Shown: positions 27,501 through 36,946, counted from the stretch's first letter. The stretch is DNA of 64,000 bases from Marinobacter sp. BW6 (GCF_008107725.1 NZ_VIRN01000035.1:124001-188000), one strand, 5' to 3'. Notes: a model not told the origin generated them from the sequence alone. Made by a program: numbers and translations.

Positions 27501-27559
27501 CAGTTGTGACGCCTGAGGCAGTATCTGAAAATGAAGTATTGAAATCGATGGGGCTTTGA
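24527..27559 (+). CDS. zorD: Zorya type I ZorD, SNF2-type ATPase/nuclease
   Basis: 1010 residues. An N-terminal region of about 440 residues is specific to ZorD. A SNF2/SWI2 helicase core follows: Walker A DDMGLGKT near residue 493, DEAQ near 637, motif III in LLATGTPVENSLGDFW, and motif VI HWNPAKEAQASDRVYRIGQ near 950. In the described system ZorD is the effector that degrades invading DNA after activation by the ZorAB complex. AAGGA precedes the ATG. A tiny membrane-protein gene begins 4 bases after the stop codon. Confidence 0.92.
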   Translation: MGLFDLLRSMVSDDKESVSAQAGFELRADSSGVLFFVEPAKFAELKRGKGQAFQKMQLVALRMLEEQGFAEPMANGYHIGAENIAGLDDEQADVLNLPSRFPGEFRTEISGRTGNSGFRVTATTVINGETAPFTRKGPFLYLTSTEIYRLTPPELFALQALDHHQQLRPDDRGEGANLRLMAELQTAQRNGMNLDLGHFQKLDVVVPEGIGVVATKMPDGSLFLSPSLGDGSTTEELGKRWDQLDFDTDTGGALRIGKRVVLLEPEKVQAVKEVFGNRRIPADKVQEFIETPGAFLDASLVNLELGFSVRVEGVGKLQHMEFGEADAKKQDWFALDKLPAPPDSLPKVIQSEEELSQFKEAVEAAWGQGADTLSFNGENIDVSNRQAVSAQLEQITEKLRNPQAYEEPLDDETPVSKEKLSLVLKEAEELHAELQQKAKESPSTLEPDWELYARQPFPHQKEGISWMLGLIEQARNEKADNLYRLQGALLADDMGLGKTYMSLVAVGEYLRRQKESSKQQKPVLVVAPLSLLENWEDEVGVTYNGIPFKDIVVLQSGRDLAKYRVKGEKREAAQMAEILDNDQVIDEDAIRYALHIGPDAGAKRLDQERRLVLATYQTLRDYQFSLCRIDWGMVIFDEAQNIKNPNTLQARAAKGLKADFKLLATGTPVENSLGDFWCLLDTAQPGLLGNWTTFRDTWIKPILGADEENRESVRAALGQKLRDAVGPFMLRRVKEDQLSGLPAKTIRCGVPQPNHGNLVYTQELTSTMDGAQRRAYEDALKGYREQQATEDMRGKALSVLQQLREISLHPRLRHEAELVTNDAQSARNVMKESAKLAVLLGSLDSIRKRGEKVILFMVTKRLQRLLKLWLDQIYGLDIAVINGDTAAVAKKSDVLSRKQLITQFEAKDGFNIMIMSPVAAGVGLTVVGANHVVHLERHWNPAKEAQASDRVYRIGQTKPVSIHLPAVLHPEYDAFDVHLDRLLRGKLMLKDAVVTPEAVSENEVLKSMGL

Positions 27560-27563
27560 AATC

Positions 27564-27698
27564 ATGCCGCTATTAATAGGAATCGTTGTATTGTTCTCAA
27601 TTTTTAAAATCTTGCCAGAGGGGTGGGTTGTACCAGTCGGGCTGATCCTAGGTGTTTTGTATTATTTGGTAAAAGAGATAATGGCAGGGTCGAAGTAG
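27564..27698 (+). CDS. 44-residue two-helix membrane peptide behind zorD
   Basis: A short frame beginning 4 bases after the zorD stop codon. It encodes 44 residues: MPLLIGIVVLFSIFKIL, a turn PEG, a second hydrophobic stretch WVVPVGLILGVLYYLV, and a charged tail KEIMAGSK. It reads as a two-helix hairpin in the inner membrane. A weak GGGG lies about 10 bases before the ATG, and translation could also be coupled to zorD. It is not one of the described Zorya genes. Short length makes chance a real alternative, but the hydrophobic/charged pattern and tight spacing favour a gene. Confidence 0.5.
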   Translation: MPLLIGIVVLFSIFKILPEGWVVPVGLILGVLYYLVKEIMAGSK

Positions 27699-27875
27699 AT
27701 CTTTAGCGGCGCTCTGCTACTAACGATGAGGGCATGCTGTATCTGGGTTAATGGTTCACTTCCTCAAATACATAAAAAAATCAACCAACTAAGCCGCAAA
27801 AATTTACAAATACCCCTTCCACTTTGCACCAATCTGACGCATCATCCTACTCATAACTAAAACGTAACGTCTTAT

Positions 27876-27934
27876 AAGCGACAGTGGATGTCGGCCCCTC
27901 TGGTTAGCATCCCTTCTTGGATTAAGAGTCGCTT
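27876..27934. promoter_or_regulatory. Inverted repeat before the DISARM-like operon
   Basis: The 254-base gap after the Zorya I unit contains AAGCGAC (27876-27882) and GTCGCTT (27928-27934), a 7-bp inverted repeat 45 bases apart and just before the drmD-like gene. An inner repeat CGACA/TGTCG (27879-27893) overlaps it. The gap is AT-rich in its middle and is the likeliest promoter site for the downstream operon; no clear -10/-35 pair is called. Confidence 0.35.
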
Positions 27935-27952
27935 CAAGATCAGGGATTCGGT

Positions 27953-30853
27953 ATGCAAGCACTTTACGCTCCAGGGGCGCGAGTAGTTATCCGCGATTGC
28001 GAATGGATCGTCCGCAGGGCTGACCCCAGCGATGATGGGGGTTACATCCTCACCGTGGATGGCCTGTCAGAACTGGTTAACGGCAAAAGCGCTCGCTTCC
28101 TCACCCGGCTTGAAGAGGCGGAAGATGCCATCCGCGTGCTGGACCCCGCAGAAACCAGCTTTGAGCAAGACCTGACCCCGGGTTTTGAAAAAAGCCGCTT
28201 GTTTATCGAAACCCAGTTACGCCAGATTACCCCTGCAGACCAGCGTATCCACCTGGGCCACAAGGCCGCCATGGATCCGGTTCCTTACCAGTTGGATCCA
28301 GCCTTACAGGCGCTCAAGCAGAATCGTCAGCGTATTTTGATTGCAGATGCCGTAGGTCTGGGTAAAACCCTAGAAGCAGGCATCCTGATGACTGAGCTCA
28401 TGCGGCGGGGGAGGGGTAAGCGTATTCTGGTGCTTACGCTCAAAAGCATGATGACCCAGTTCCAGAAGGAAATGTGGAACCGCTTTACCATCCCGCTCAC
28501 GCGGCTCGACTCTGCCGGCCTCCAGCGTGTGCGCAACAACATCCCGGGCAACCACAACCCGTTTTATTATTACGACAAGTCGATCATCTCCATCGACACA
28601 CTTAAGCAAGACAACGAATACCGTCGCCATCTGGAGCAGGCCTACTGGGACATCATCGTTATCGATGAAGCCCACAACGTGGCCGAACGCGGTAGCAGCT
28701 CCCAGCGTGCGAAGCTGGCACAATTGCTGGCGGGCCGTTCAGATACGTTAATCATGCTTTCCGCAACGCCCCATGACGGCAAGGCACGAAGTTTCGCCAG
28801 CCTGATGAACATGCTCGATCCCACGGCCATATCTGATCCTGATGACTACGCCAAAGAAGACTTCCGCGACAAAGGCCTGGTCATACGCCGGTTCAAGAAA
28901 GATATCCGCGACCAGGTGCAGCAGGAATTCAAAGAGCGGGTCGTGAACGACATCTACCTGGATGCCTCACCGGAAGAAGAGGTCGCTTACCAGGCTTTGC
29001 TAGACGTTCCCTTCACCTATCGGGGAGAACACAATGCCGAACGCAACGGCCAACTGGTTCGCATAGGTCTGCAGAAGTCCATCTTCAGCTCGCCGGCAGC
29101 GGCGCAGGTTTCTGTTGAGCAGCGCATCAAAAAGCTGAAGAGCAAAGACGAAACCACCGAGGATGAGCAACAGGAAATCGAGGCCCTGCAAAGCCTATTG
29201 CTGGCTCTCCGCAACGTCGATGCGGCTCACTTTAATAAATACCAGGAACTGTTGAAGCTGCTGAACAGAAAAGACTTTGGCTGGAAGAAAACCGATACCG
29301 AAGACCGGCTGGTCATCTTCAGCGAGCGCATTGAAACCCTTAACTGGCTGCAGGGCCAGATGATGGGCGATCTGAAGCTGAAAGACGACGCCGTACAGAT
29401 TCTGCACGGCGGCATGAGCGATATCGAGCAGCAGGAAATCGTTGAAGCCTTCGGTAAACAGGAAAGCAAACTGCGCGTGCTGCTGTGCTCTGATGTGGCC
29501 AGCGAAGGTATCAACCTGCACTACCTGTCGCACCGGTTGGTGCACTTTGATTTGCCCTGGTCGCTGATGGTGTTTCAACAGCGCAACGGTCGGGTGGATC
29601 GTTATGGCCAGACAGAGACGCCAATCATCACCTACCTGATTAACCGTAGCGACAATCCCACGGTGAAGGGTGATCAGCGGATTCTCGAAATTCTGAAAGA
29701 GAAGGACGAGCAGGCATACAAGAACATTGGCGATCCCGCCACATTCATGAAAGTCCATGATCCGGAAGCCGAGGAAGGTCTCACGGCAGATGCCATGGCC
29801 AGTGGCACCGAAGCTCAAGAATTTGATGAGCAATACCAGCCGGATGACAGCAACGAAGGCGACGATCTTCTGGCCCTGTTCCTCAACCCTGAGGCGGCAC
29901 AACCCAAGACAGAAGAAGAGGCCGAGCAGCACACCGCGGAACGGTACAGCCTGTTCCCCAGCGATTACGAATTTGCCCGTCAGGCCCTGGAAGCCATCAA
30001 CCGCGACCGTAAGCAGGTGAACTTCACTGCCAATAACGAGAAGCAAACGCTAACGCTGACCCCGCCGGATGATCTGAACTACCGCTTCCGCTTCCTGCCA
30101 TCGGAAATCAGCCCTGAAAATGGCAGCCTGGTGCTTACGGCAGATAAAACCCGATTTGAAGAGGAAATCCGTCGTAGTCGGCAGGATGAGAACGCCTGGC
30201 CCAAGCTTCACTATCTCTGGCCACAGCATCCGGCCATTCAATGGCTGGAAGACAAACTGCTGGCCCAGGTGGCTCGCCACAGCGCCCCGGTACTGGCATT
30301 GCCGGATGCGCCGCAGGTGAGCGGCACCCTTGAGCCGGGTGAGGCTGTGTTTCTTGTAAGCGGGCTCATTCCTAACCGAAAGGCGCATCCGGTCATCTGG
30401 CAATGGTTCGCCATCCGTTGCAAGAGCGGTTCAGTGGTTGAGGTGCAGAAGGGCGAGGAATGGCTACAGCAGCTGCAGTTGAACACCAAGCTGCCGAACC
30501 GCGCTCAGCCGATTGATCTCTCACAGCTTGAGGCTTTGCGTAGCCCAGTGATTGAGGCTGCAAAGTCTGAAATGTCGCAACACCAGCAGGAATACACGGC
30601 GGCGAAACAATCTGAATTGGCGCAGCAGCTCCAGGAACTGGAAGCCCTGAAAGGCCGGCAGGTCAAGCAGTTAGATCTTCAGCTGGAAGGTTCCGCCCAG
30701 GCTGAGCATTTCAAGGCCGCCAAAAAAGAAGAGCGCCTGAGCCGAATCGAACGGGTTTTTAACGAATACGAAACCTGGGTGCAGGACACCCTAACCATCG
30801 AGCCGGTGCCGTTCATCCAGATCATCGCCGTGTTTACCCGGGAAGACGACTAA
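27953..30853 (+). CDS. SNF2-family helicase, DrmD-like
   Basis: 966 residues. Walker A ADAVGLGKTLEAG lies near residue 132, DEAH (IVIDEAHNVA) near 237 and SATPHDG near 265. The C-terminal helicase lobe has DVASEGINLHYLSHRLVHFD and QQRNGRVDRYGQ at about 512-552. A charged, helical C-terminal region of about 350 residues follows. The architecture fits DrmD, the helicase of class 1 DISARM, which lies beside an adenine methylase as here. The gene ends 30 bases before the methylase gene, in one operon. It is GC-richer than the neighbouring cargo. Confidence 0.85.
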   Translation: MQALYAPGARVVIRDCEWIVRRADPSDDGGYILTVDGLSELVNGKSARFLTRLEEAEDAIRVLDPAETSFEQDLTPGFEKSRLFIETQLRQITPADQRIHLGHKAAMDPVPYQLDPALQALKQNRQRILIADAVGLGKTLEAGILMTELMRRGRGKRILVLTLKSMMTQFQKEMWNRFTIPLTRLDSAGLQRVRNNIPGNHNPFYYYDKSIISIDTLKQDNEYRRHLEQAYWDIIVIDEAHNVAERGSSSQRAKLAQLLAGRSDTLIMLSATPHDGKARSFASLMNMLDPTAISDPDDYAKEDFRDKGLVIRRFKKDIRDQVQQEFKERVVNDIYLDASPEEEVAYQALLDVPFTYRGEHNAERNGQLVRIGLQKSIFSSPAAAQVSVEQRIKKLKSKDETTEDEQQEIEALQSLLLALRNVDAAHFNKYQELLKLLNRKDFGWKKTDTEDRLVIFSERIETLNWLQGQMMGDLKLKDDAVQILHGGMSDIEQQEIVEAFGKQESKLRVLLCSDVASEGINLHYLSHRLVHFDLPWSLMVFQQRNGRVDRYGQTETPIITYLINRSDNPTVKGDQRILEILKEKDEQAYKNIGDPATFMKVHDPEAEEGLTADAMASGTEAQEFDEQYQPDDSNEGDDLLALFLNPEAAQPKTEEEAEQHTAERYSLFPSDYEFARQALEAINRDRKQVNFTANNEKQTLTLTPPDDLNYRFRFLPSEISPENGSLVLTADKTRFEEEIRRSRQDENAWPKLHYLWPQHPAIQWLEDKLLAQVARHSAPVLALPDAPQVSGTLEPGEAVFLVSGLIPNRKAHPVIWQWFAIRCKSGSVVEVQKGEEWLQQLQLNTKLPNRAQPIDLSQLEALRSPVIEAAKSEMSQHQQEYTAAKQSELAQQLQELEALKGRQVKQLDLQLEGSAQAEHFKAAKKEERLSRIERVFNEYETWVQDTLTIEPVPFIQIIAVFTREDD

Positions 30854-30883
30854 AGCCCGGGTAGGGCAAAGGAGTATTACCAG

Positions 30884-33800
30884 ATGGCCGTTCAGGATAC
30901 CGCCGCCACGTTCATTGGACTGACTAACGAAAACGAATTCTTCAGCGCTCATTACCTGGCTGAAGTCTTCCAGGGTGATTTCGCCGATACCGTTAAAGAC
31001 TGGGAGGCTCGTGAAGAAGCTTCGAAGGGAGAGGGGCGCGATTACACCACGCCTCATCGTGCCCTGCGGAATCTCAACCAGAGCTACTTTGCCCTGCGCC
31101 ACAAACTCAAAACCGAGCGCAGTGCAGCCGAGCGAATCCGACTTCAGCGCGACTTCTTCAAAGATCTTACCTCGGTACTGGGTATTCCTTATCAGCCGGA
31201 CAATCGTGAGGTGGCACCCAACACCGAACTGCCGGTACTTTCGGCCATGGGCGACCAGCTCTGGGTGCTTGGTGCGCTGGATGCAAACAACGAGGGCGAA
31301 GACCCGCTCTCTCTGAAACTGCACAGCAACCAGTTCTTCGGCACTGGCCCGCACCACGACAAACTGAAAAACACCGACTGGTACAGTATCCTCAACGAGG
31401 CCGTTTTCCGGCAGGACAACCCACCGCGATGGGTGCTACTGCTGTCCGACCGGCAAGGCATTCTGATCGACCGGTATAAATGGTCGCAGAACCGCATGCT
31501 GCGCTTTGACTGGGAAGAGATTCTCGGCCGCCGGGACGACAAAACTCTCAAGGCCACTGCCGTTCTATTGCACCGGGAAAGCCTGGCTCCCGAAGAAGGC
31601 CAGTGCCGTCTCGACAGCCTGGACGAAAACAGCCACAAGCATGCCTTCGCCGTATCCGACGATCTCAAATATGCCCTGCGGAAAGCCATCGAATTACTAG
31701 GCAACGAAGCTGCCGAACAATTGGTAGAACAGGCCCGCGATCGCAAGGAAGGCATCTACAGCGGGCAGAATGCTCTGGACGCGGACCAGCTTTCTAAAGA
31801 ATGCCTGCGCTACATGTACCGCATACTCTTCCTATTCTACATTGAAGCGCGCCCTGAACTCGGCTATCTGCCTGCTGAAGACGAAACCTGGCGCATGGGG
31901 TATAGCCTGGACAGCTTACGTGACCTGGAAAGCGTGCGTCTGACCACTGAAGAAAGCCGCCGAGGCGAGTATTTTCATCAAAGCCTGCAGCGCATGTTCA
32001 GCCTTATCTACAAAGGCAATCAGGTCAGCCGGCAGAAAGACGATCTGCACGAAAGCAACGCCAATGCCTTCACCCTGCAGGGCCTGGACAGCCACTTGTT
32101 CGACCCGGCCAAAACCCCGATGCTGAACCGCGTCACCTTCAGCAATGAAACCCTGCAGCAGGTTATCCAGAGCATGTCGCTCACCCGGCCCACAAGCGGC
32201 AGAAAACGTCGGGGCCGCGTAAGCTACACCCAGCTTGGCATCAACCAGCTCGGCGCCGTATACGAAGCGCTGCTCAGCTACCGCGGCTTCTTCGCCACCG
32301 AAGACCTCTACGAAGTGGCCCCCAAAGGCCAGAACATCAACCCGGACGAACTGGACACCGGCTACTTCGTCACCCAGAGCCAACTGGACGAATTCGATGA
32401 CAAAGAGCGCGTGTACGACAAAGTCCAAGGCAAACTCAGCCTGCGCGTACACCCCAAAGGCAAGTTCATCTACCGCATGGCCGGGCGCGACCGGGAAAAA
32501 TCCGCCAGTTACTACACCCCGGAAGTCCTCACCAAAAGCCTGGTTAAGTACACGCTTAAAGAACGGTTGACGGAAGACGTAACGGCAGACGACATCCTTA
32601 ACCTGACCGTGTGCGAACCCGCCATGGGCAGCGCGGCCTTCCTTAACGAAGCCGTGAACCAACTGGCCGAAGCCTATTTAACCCGCAAACAGCAAGAGCA
32701 GGGCGAACGCATCCCCCACGAGGACTACCAGCGCGAACTCCAGCGGGTAAAAATGCACATCGCCGACCACAACGTCTACGGGGTAGACCTGAATCCCATC
32801 GCCGTGGAACTGGCGGAAGTCTCCCTGTGGTTGAACGCCCTGAGCGGCGGCCACAACGTACCCTGGTTCGGCTACCAGTTGTTCACCGGCAACAGCTTGA
32901 TCGGCGCCCGCCGCGAGGTGTACCCCAAGATCGCCCTGAAGAAACAGGCCAAAGAAGGCTACTGGTACAACAACGCCCCGCGCAGACTAAACCCGGAAAC
33001 CTTGCAGAACCCGTCAGGCGAGGGTGGGCGTAGCGAAGGGGAGATCTACCACTTCCTGCTGCCGGACCCCGGCATGGCCGGCTACAACGACAAAGTGGCG
33101 AAACAACTGCGGCCGGATGCCTTTAAAAAGATCAAAGACTGGAAAAAAGACTTCTGCGCCCCGCTGGACGAGCAGGAAATCAAAACCCTGCAAAGCCTGA
33201 GCGACGCCGTAGACCGCCTGTGGCGCGAACACACCCAGATGCTGGAACAACACCGGCAGCGCACCGAAGACACCTACCCCCTGTGGGGCCAGGAACAGGT
33301 GGAAGAACACCACACCACCACTCGGGAAAAAGATAACCTGCGGGCCCACGGCATCTTCAACACCAATGCCCGAATCGCTTCCCCGTACCGCCGTCTGAAA
33401 CTGGCCATGGACTACTGGTGCGCCCTCTGGTTCTGGCCCCTGGACAAAGTGGATGAACTGCCGGACAGACAGAAATGGTTGTTCGACCTGAACACCATCC
33501 TAAACAGCGCTGGAACCTTTGATTTCGCCCCGGAGCAGGAGAGCCTGCTGGAAAGTTCTGCCGCCCCTGAAGAGGAAAATCAGACAGAGCAGGGCGAAGA
33601 CCTGTTCGCCAAACCGGTAGACGACCTGTTCGCCGCCGACGAACCTCAGCAAACCCTACGCGCCGAAACCCAGGCTGCCCGCGAAGTCAGCAACCAGCGT
33701 GGCGAACTCAACCTGGAAAAGCTGTTCAAAAACCCCTTCTTCAACACCCTGGCCATTGCCAACCAGCTGGGCGAACACTTCCGCTTTTTCCACTGGGAAC

Positions 33801-35884
33801 TGGCCTTCGGCGATATCTTCGCCAACCGCGGAGGCTTCGACATCACCCTGGGTAACCCGCCCTGGCGTAAGGTGGAGTGGCAGGAAGGCGGCATCCTCGG
33901 CGACCACAACCCGGCCTTTGTGCTGCATAAACTAAGCGCTAAGCAGCTCACTGAGCAGCGAGAAGCCGCGTTCGAGCGGAACGCGGAACTCCGTCATAAT
34001 TGGTTCTCGGAGCTTGAAGAAGCAGAAGGGGCTCAAGGATTTTTAAACGCCACTCAGAACTATCCTCACTTGGCAGGCCAAAAAGCAAACTTGTACAAAT
34101 GCTTTTTGCCGCTTGCATGGATGAATTCAAACGAAAGAGGCGTCTCTGGTTTTGTCCACCCAGAGGGCATTTACGATGACCCCAACGGAGGTGCCTTTCG
34201 TCGCGAGGTTTATCGCAGGCTTCGCCAGCATTTCCAATACCAGAATGAGTTCGGATTGTTTGAAGGTACAAATGATCATGGTCGGATGCGCTTTGGTACT
34301 CATGTCTACGCGGCACCGACTGACACGCCGAAGTTCTACAGCATTAACAACCTTTATCACCCATCGACTGTTGATAGCTGCTTCTCCCATGATGGCTTAG
34401 GACAGGTGGGTGGTATAAAGGAAGAAACGATAGAAGCCAATGGTAAAGTTACTACACGCTGGAACACCAACGGCCATCATGACCGAATCATCGAAATCGG
34501 CCAGCACGAACTGGCCCTGTTTGCGCAGCTTTATGACGAAGCTGGCACCGATGCCCTGGAAGCGCGCCTTCCGGCCTTGCACGCCCGCCAGTTGATGGCG
34601 GTGCTGGATAAATTCGCTGCCCAACCCCGGCGGCTGGGGGACCTGAAAGGGCAGTACTACTCCACACAGCACTGGAACGAAGTCAACGCCCAGCAAGACG
34701 GCACCATGAAGCGAGAAACCCGCTTCGCGGAAAACCCGGAACAATGGATACTCTCCGGTCCCCACTTCTTTGTCGGTAACCCGTTTAACAAAACCCCGCG
34801 GGCCGAGTGCACCCAGAATAGCCACTACGACATCCTTGACCTGCAAACTCTGCCGGACGACTATCTTCCGCGCACCAACTACATCCCCGCCTGCGATTCC
34901 GACACTTACCGCGACCGCACCCCGCGCGTGCACTGGGTGGAAGAGGGTGAGCATCGGGAGCGGTTGGTGACGGAGTATTATCGATTGGCAAACAGAGAAA
35001 TGATCGGCCCATCTTCCGAGCGAACACTCATTACCACGATCATTCCCAAGGGTGCGGCCCACATCAATACTTGCCTATGTTCGGCGTTCAAGTCCGAGCA
35101 AACCATGCTGGATTATTTCAGCATGACGCTATCGGTGGTTCTGGATTACAGAGTGAAAAGCACCGGTATGGGTCACGCGAACACCTCACTGATTAACCAG
35201 CTCCCGGTGCTAACGGATAATCGGGTACGCAATGCGCTGCATGTTCGCGCAATGGCATTGGTGAGTATTTCCAATCACTACGCCGACCTCTGGCAATCGA
35301 ACTGGCAAGATAGCTTCCAGCAACAACATTGGGCCACCCGCGAACCCATCGCCGCGCTGCCCAAGGACTTCTTCGCCAAACTCACCCCCGAGTGGCAACG
35401 CCACAACGCCCTGCGCACCGACTACGCCCGCCGCCAGGCTCTGGTCGAAATCGACGTCCTTGTCGCTCAAGCCCTCGGCCTCACGCTGGAAGAACTGCTC
35501 ACCATCTACCGCGTCCAGTTCCCCGTCATGCGCCAGAACGAAGCCGAAACCTTCTACGACCAAACCGGCCGCATCGTCTTCACCCCCAGCAAAGGCCTGG
35601 TAGGCGTAGGCCTGCCCCGCAAGGCCAACAAGAAGGAGCTGACCGAAGGCACCTTCTACTGCATAGACACACCAGAAAGACAAGAAGACGACATCGCCCT
35701 CGGCTGGGAAGACATCCAGCACCTGCAGGAAGGCAGCGTCTACAAAACCTACCTGGATGACACCCTGCCGGGTGGGCCAGTGGAGCGAACAGTGGAATAC
35801 AAAGCCCCGTTCTTCCGGCCGGATCGGGAGGGGGATTATCGGGTGGCTTGGGAGGTGTTTTCTCAATCCGCAGGAGGAGAGTAA
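30884..35884 (+). CDS. Adenine-N6 DNA methyltransferase (DrmMI/PglX/Eco57I-like)
   Basis: 1666 residues, larger than most relatives. SYYTPEV near 541 and the S-adenosylmethionine motif CEPAMGSAAFL near 577 are followed by the catalytic NPPW near 991. The N-terminal 500 residues may hold a nuclease or scaffold region but show no motif I can name. The part after NPPW should recognise the target. It would methylate host DNA as the modification arm of a DISARM-like system. AAGGAG lies 10 bases before the ATG. Two blocks (about 33940-34455 and 34960-35290) are clearly AT-richer than the rest, suggesting exchange of the target-recognition region. The stop codon overlaps the next gene's ATG (TAATG). 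Confidence 0.9.
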   Translation: MAVQDTAATFIGLTNENEFFSAHYLAEVFQGDFADTVKDWEAREEASKGEGRDYTTPHRALRNLNQSYFALRHKLKTERSAAERIRLQRDFFKDLTSVLGIPYQPDNREVAPNTELPVLSAMGDQLWVLGALDANNEGEDPLSLKLHSNQFFGTGPHHDKLKNTDWYSILNEAVFRQDNPPRWVLLLSDRQGILIDRYKWSQNRMLRFDWEEILGRRDDKTLKATAVLLHRESLAPEEGQCRLDSLDENSHKHAFAVSDDLKYALRKAIELLGNEAAEQLVEQARDRKEGIYSGQNALDADQLSKECLRYMYRILFLFYIEARPELGYLPAEDETWRMGYSLDSLRDLESVRLTTEESRRGEYFHQSLQRMFSLIYKGNQVSRQKDDLHESNANAFTLQGLDSHLFDPAKTPMLNRVTFSNETLQQVIQSMSLTRPTSGRKRRGRVSYTQLGINQLGAVYEALLSYRGFFATEDLYEVAPKGQNINPDELDTGYFVTQSQLDEFDDKERVYDKVQGKLSLRVHPKGKFIYRMAGRDREKSASYYTPEVLTKSLVKYTLKERLTEDVTADDILNLTVCEPAMGSAAFLNEAVNQLAEAYLTRKQQEQGERIPHEDYQRELQRVKMHIADHNVYGVDLNPIAVELAEVSLWLNALSGGHNVPWFGYQLFTGNSLIGARREVYPKIALKKQAKEGYWYNNAPRRLNPETLQNPSGEGGRSEGEIYHFLLPDPGMAGYNDKVAKQLRPDAFKKIKDWKKDFCAPLDEQEIKTLQSLSDAVDRLWREHTQMLEQHRQRTEDTYPLWGQEQVEEHHTTTREKDNLRAHGIFNTNARIASPYRRLKLAMDYWCALWFWPLDKVDELPDRQKWLFDLNTILNSAGTFDFAPEQESLLESSAAPEEENQTEQGEDLFAKPVDDLFAADEPQQTLRAETQAAREVSNQRGELNLEKLFKNPFFNTLAIANQLGEHFRFFHWELAFGDIFANRGGFDITLGNPPWRKVEWQEGGILGDHNPAFVLHKLSAKQLTEQREAAFERNAELRHNWFSELEEAEGAQGFLNATQNYPHLAGQKANLYKCFLPLAWMNSNERGVSGFVHPEGIYDDPNGGAFRREVYRRLRQHFQYQNEFGLFEGTNDHGRMRFGTHVYAAPTDTPKFYSINNLYHPSTVDSCFSHDGLGQVGGIKEETIEANGKVTTRWNTNGHHDRIIEIGQHELALFAQLYDEAGTDALEARLPALHARQLMAVLDKFAAQPRRLGDLKGQYYSTQHWNEVNAQQDGTMKRETRFAENPEQWILSGPHFFVGNPFNKTPRAECTQNSHYDILDLQTLPDDYLPRTNYIPACDSDTYRDRTPRVHWVEEGEHRERLVTEYYRLANREMIGPSSERTLITTIIPKGAAHINTCLCSAFKSEQTMLDYFSMTLSVVLDYRVKSTGMGHANTSLINQLPVLTDNRVRNALHVRAMALVSISNHYADLWQSNWQDSFQQQHWATREPIAALPKDFFAKLTPEWQRHNALRTDYARRQALVEIDVLVAQALGLTLEELLTIYRVQFPVMRQNEAETFYDQTGRIVFTPSKGLVGVGLPRKANKKELTEGTFYCIDTPERQEDDIALGWEDIQHLQEGSVYKTYLDDTLPGGPVERTVEYKAPFFRPDREGDYRVAWEVFSQSAGGE

Positions 35885-36498
35885 TGAAACAAGCATGTAT
35901 TCGAATCATTGCACTTACCATGCTTTGGGGCCTGTCTGCCATGACCTACGGTGCGACTTTCAATGCAGAAGAACCTCGTGATCACGGTGCCTGGTCTTCC
36001 GTCAAATTGTCGCTTGGAGATCAACGGTTTTACCGTGCCATTAATATTGATGATTACTCGGATATGCGGGTGATGATCGATTTTGATTCAGAAGAATGCG
36101 AGCCGGAACTGGAAGTTCAGATCGACAATAATCGCAGTTTCTCCGAGACCGAGACTATAGGCATCAGGAAGGTTGCGGCTCGGGTTGACCGTAAACCCAT
36201 CCATGAATCCTTGATTCAATTAGCCACTGTGTCTGGTGATAACACGCTTTATGGCTATGTCTTGGTCGGTGACCTTCCCCGGCTTATCTCGGAGATGCGG
36301 CTTGGGCAAATGGTGCGTTTCAAATTTTCTATGGCTGATGAAAGCTCTGACCCCATGTATGCGGAGCTCTCGCTGAATGGCTCCCGAGCGGCCCTGGATA
36401 GAGCACGCGCTCTTTGCAGCCAAGACCAGGTCGGGCCAGAGGAGTATTTCGAAGAAGGCGGCACGTCACAGGATGAAAGCGCCGCAGAGTATTTTTAA
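35884..36498 (+). CDS. Exported hypothetical protein
   Basis: 204 residues with a signal peptide (1-24, cleaved after TYGA). The mature protein is acidic and beta-rich, with no recognised domain; FDSEECEPELEVQIDNN and a late Cys may be structural. The ATG overlaps the methylase stop codon (TAATG) behind a strong AGGAGGAG, so this cargo gene is expressed from the same transcript as the methylase. The tail is Glu/Ser-rich. A periplasmic protein coupled to a methylase gene is unexpected. Confidence 0.7.
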   Translation: MKQACIRIIALTMLWGLSAMTYGATFNAEEPRDHGAWSSVKLSLGDQRFYRAINIDDYSDMRVMIDFDSEECEPELEVQIDNNRSFSETETIGIRKVAARVDRKPIHESLIQLATVSGDNTLYGYVLVGDLPRLISEMRLGQMVRFKFSMADESSDPMYAELSLNGSRAALDRARALCSQDQVGPEEYFEEGGTSQDESAAEYF

Positions 36499-36548
36499 AG
36501 AATTTTCCGAGACCTCGTAGTAGGTCAACTATTGGCAAGGAGAAGTAA

Positions 36549-36917
36549 ATGATTGATTTTGATAACAAAGGTTTTTTCAAGCTAAAGCAGAACGGGGACT
36601 ACGGAGACAGGGTTCGAGACCTGCTCCTTGATGGTGAGGAGGTGATTGACTCCTACAAATCCATGCGCGATGGCGTGGTGTTCACCAACAAAAGAATTAT
36701 TTCAATCAATGTTCAGGGTATTACCGGTAGCAAAAAAGATTTTACCTCTTTGCCCTACAAAAACATTGTGGCTTATTCCGTTGAGACTTCGGGCACTTTT
36801 GATCTTGATTCCGAGCTGGAAATCTACTTCTCATCCCTGGGCAAAATCCGGTTTGAGTTCACCGGTAATGCGGCCATTGTCGAAATCTCGAAGCACATCT
36901 CCCGGCACCTTTTGTAA
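36549..36917 (+). CDS. Bacterial PH-domain protein
   Basis: 122 residues forming one bacterial pleckstrin-homology domain (bPH_1/PF08000-like). A strand-turn segment DGVVFTNKRIISIN is followed by K-D-F-T-S-L-P-Y-K-N-I, a FDLDSELEIYFSS strand and a C-terminal helix. There is no signal peptide, so it is cytoplasmic. bPH domains assemble into rings or bind membranes or peptides. Functions are mostly unknown. It lies between two exported-protein genes, 50 and 29 bases away. Confidence 0.82.
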   Translation: MIDFDNKGFFKLKQNGDYGDRVRDLLLDGEEVIDSYKSMRDGVVFTNKRIISINVQGITGSKKDFTSLPYKNIVAYSVETSGTFDLDSELEIYFSSLGKIRFEFTGNAAIVEISKHISRHLL

Positions 36918-36946
36918 GGCCGTGGCTTTTCTGAGCAGGTGATTGG

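Noticed and set aside
27953..35884. BREX assignment for the helicase and methylase
   Set aside because: No pglZ, brxC or brxL homologue is present in the window.
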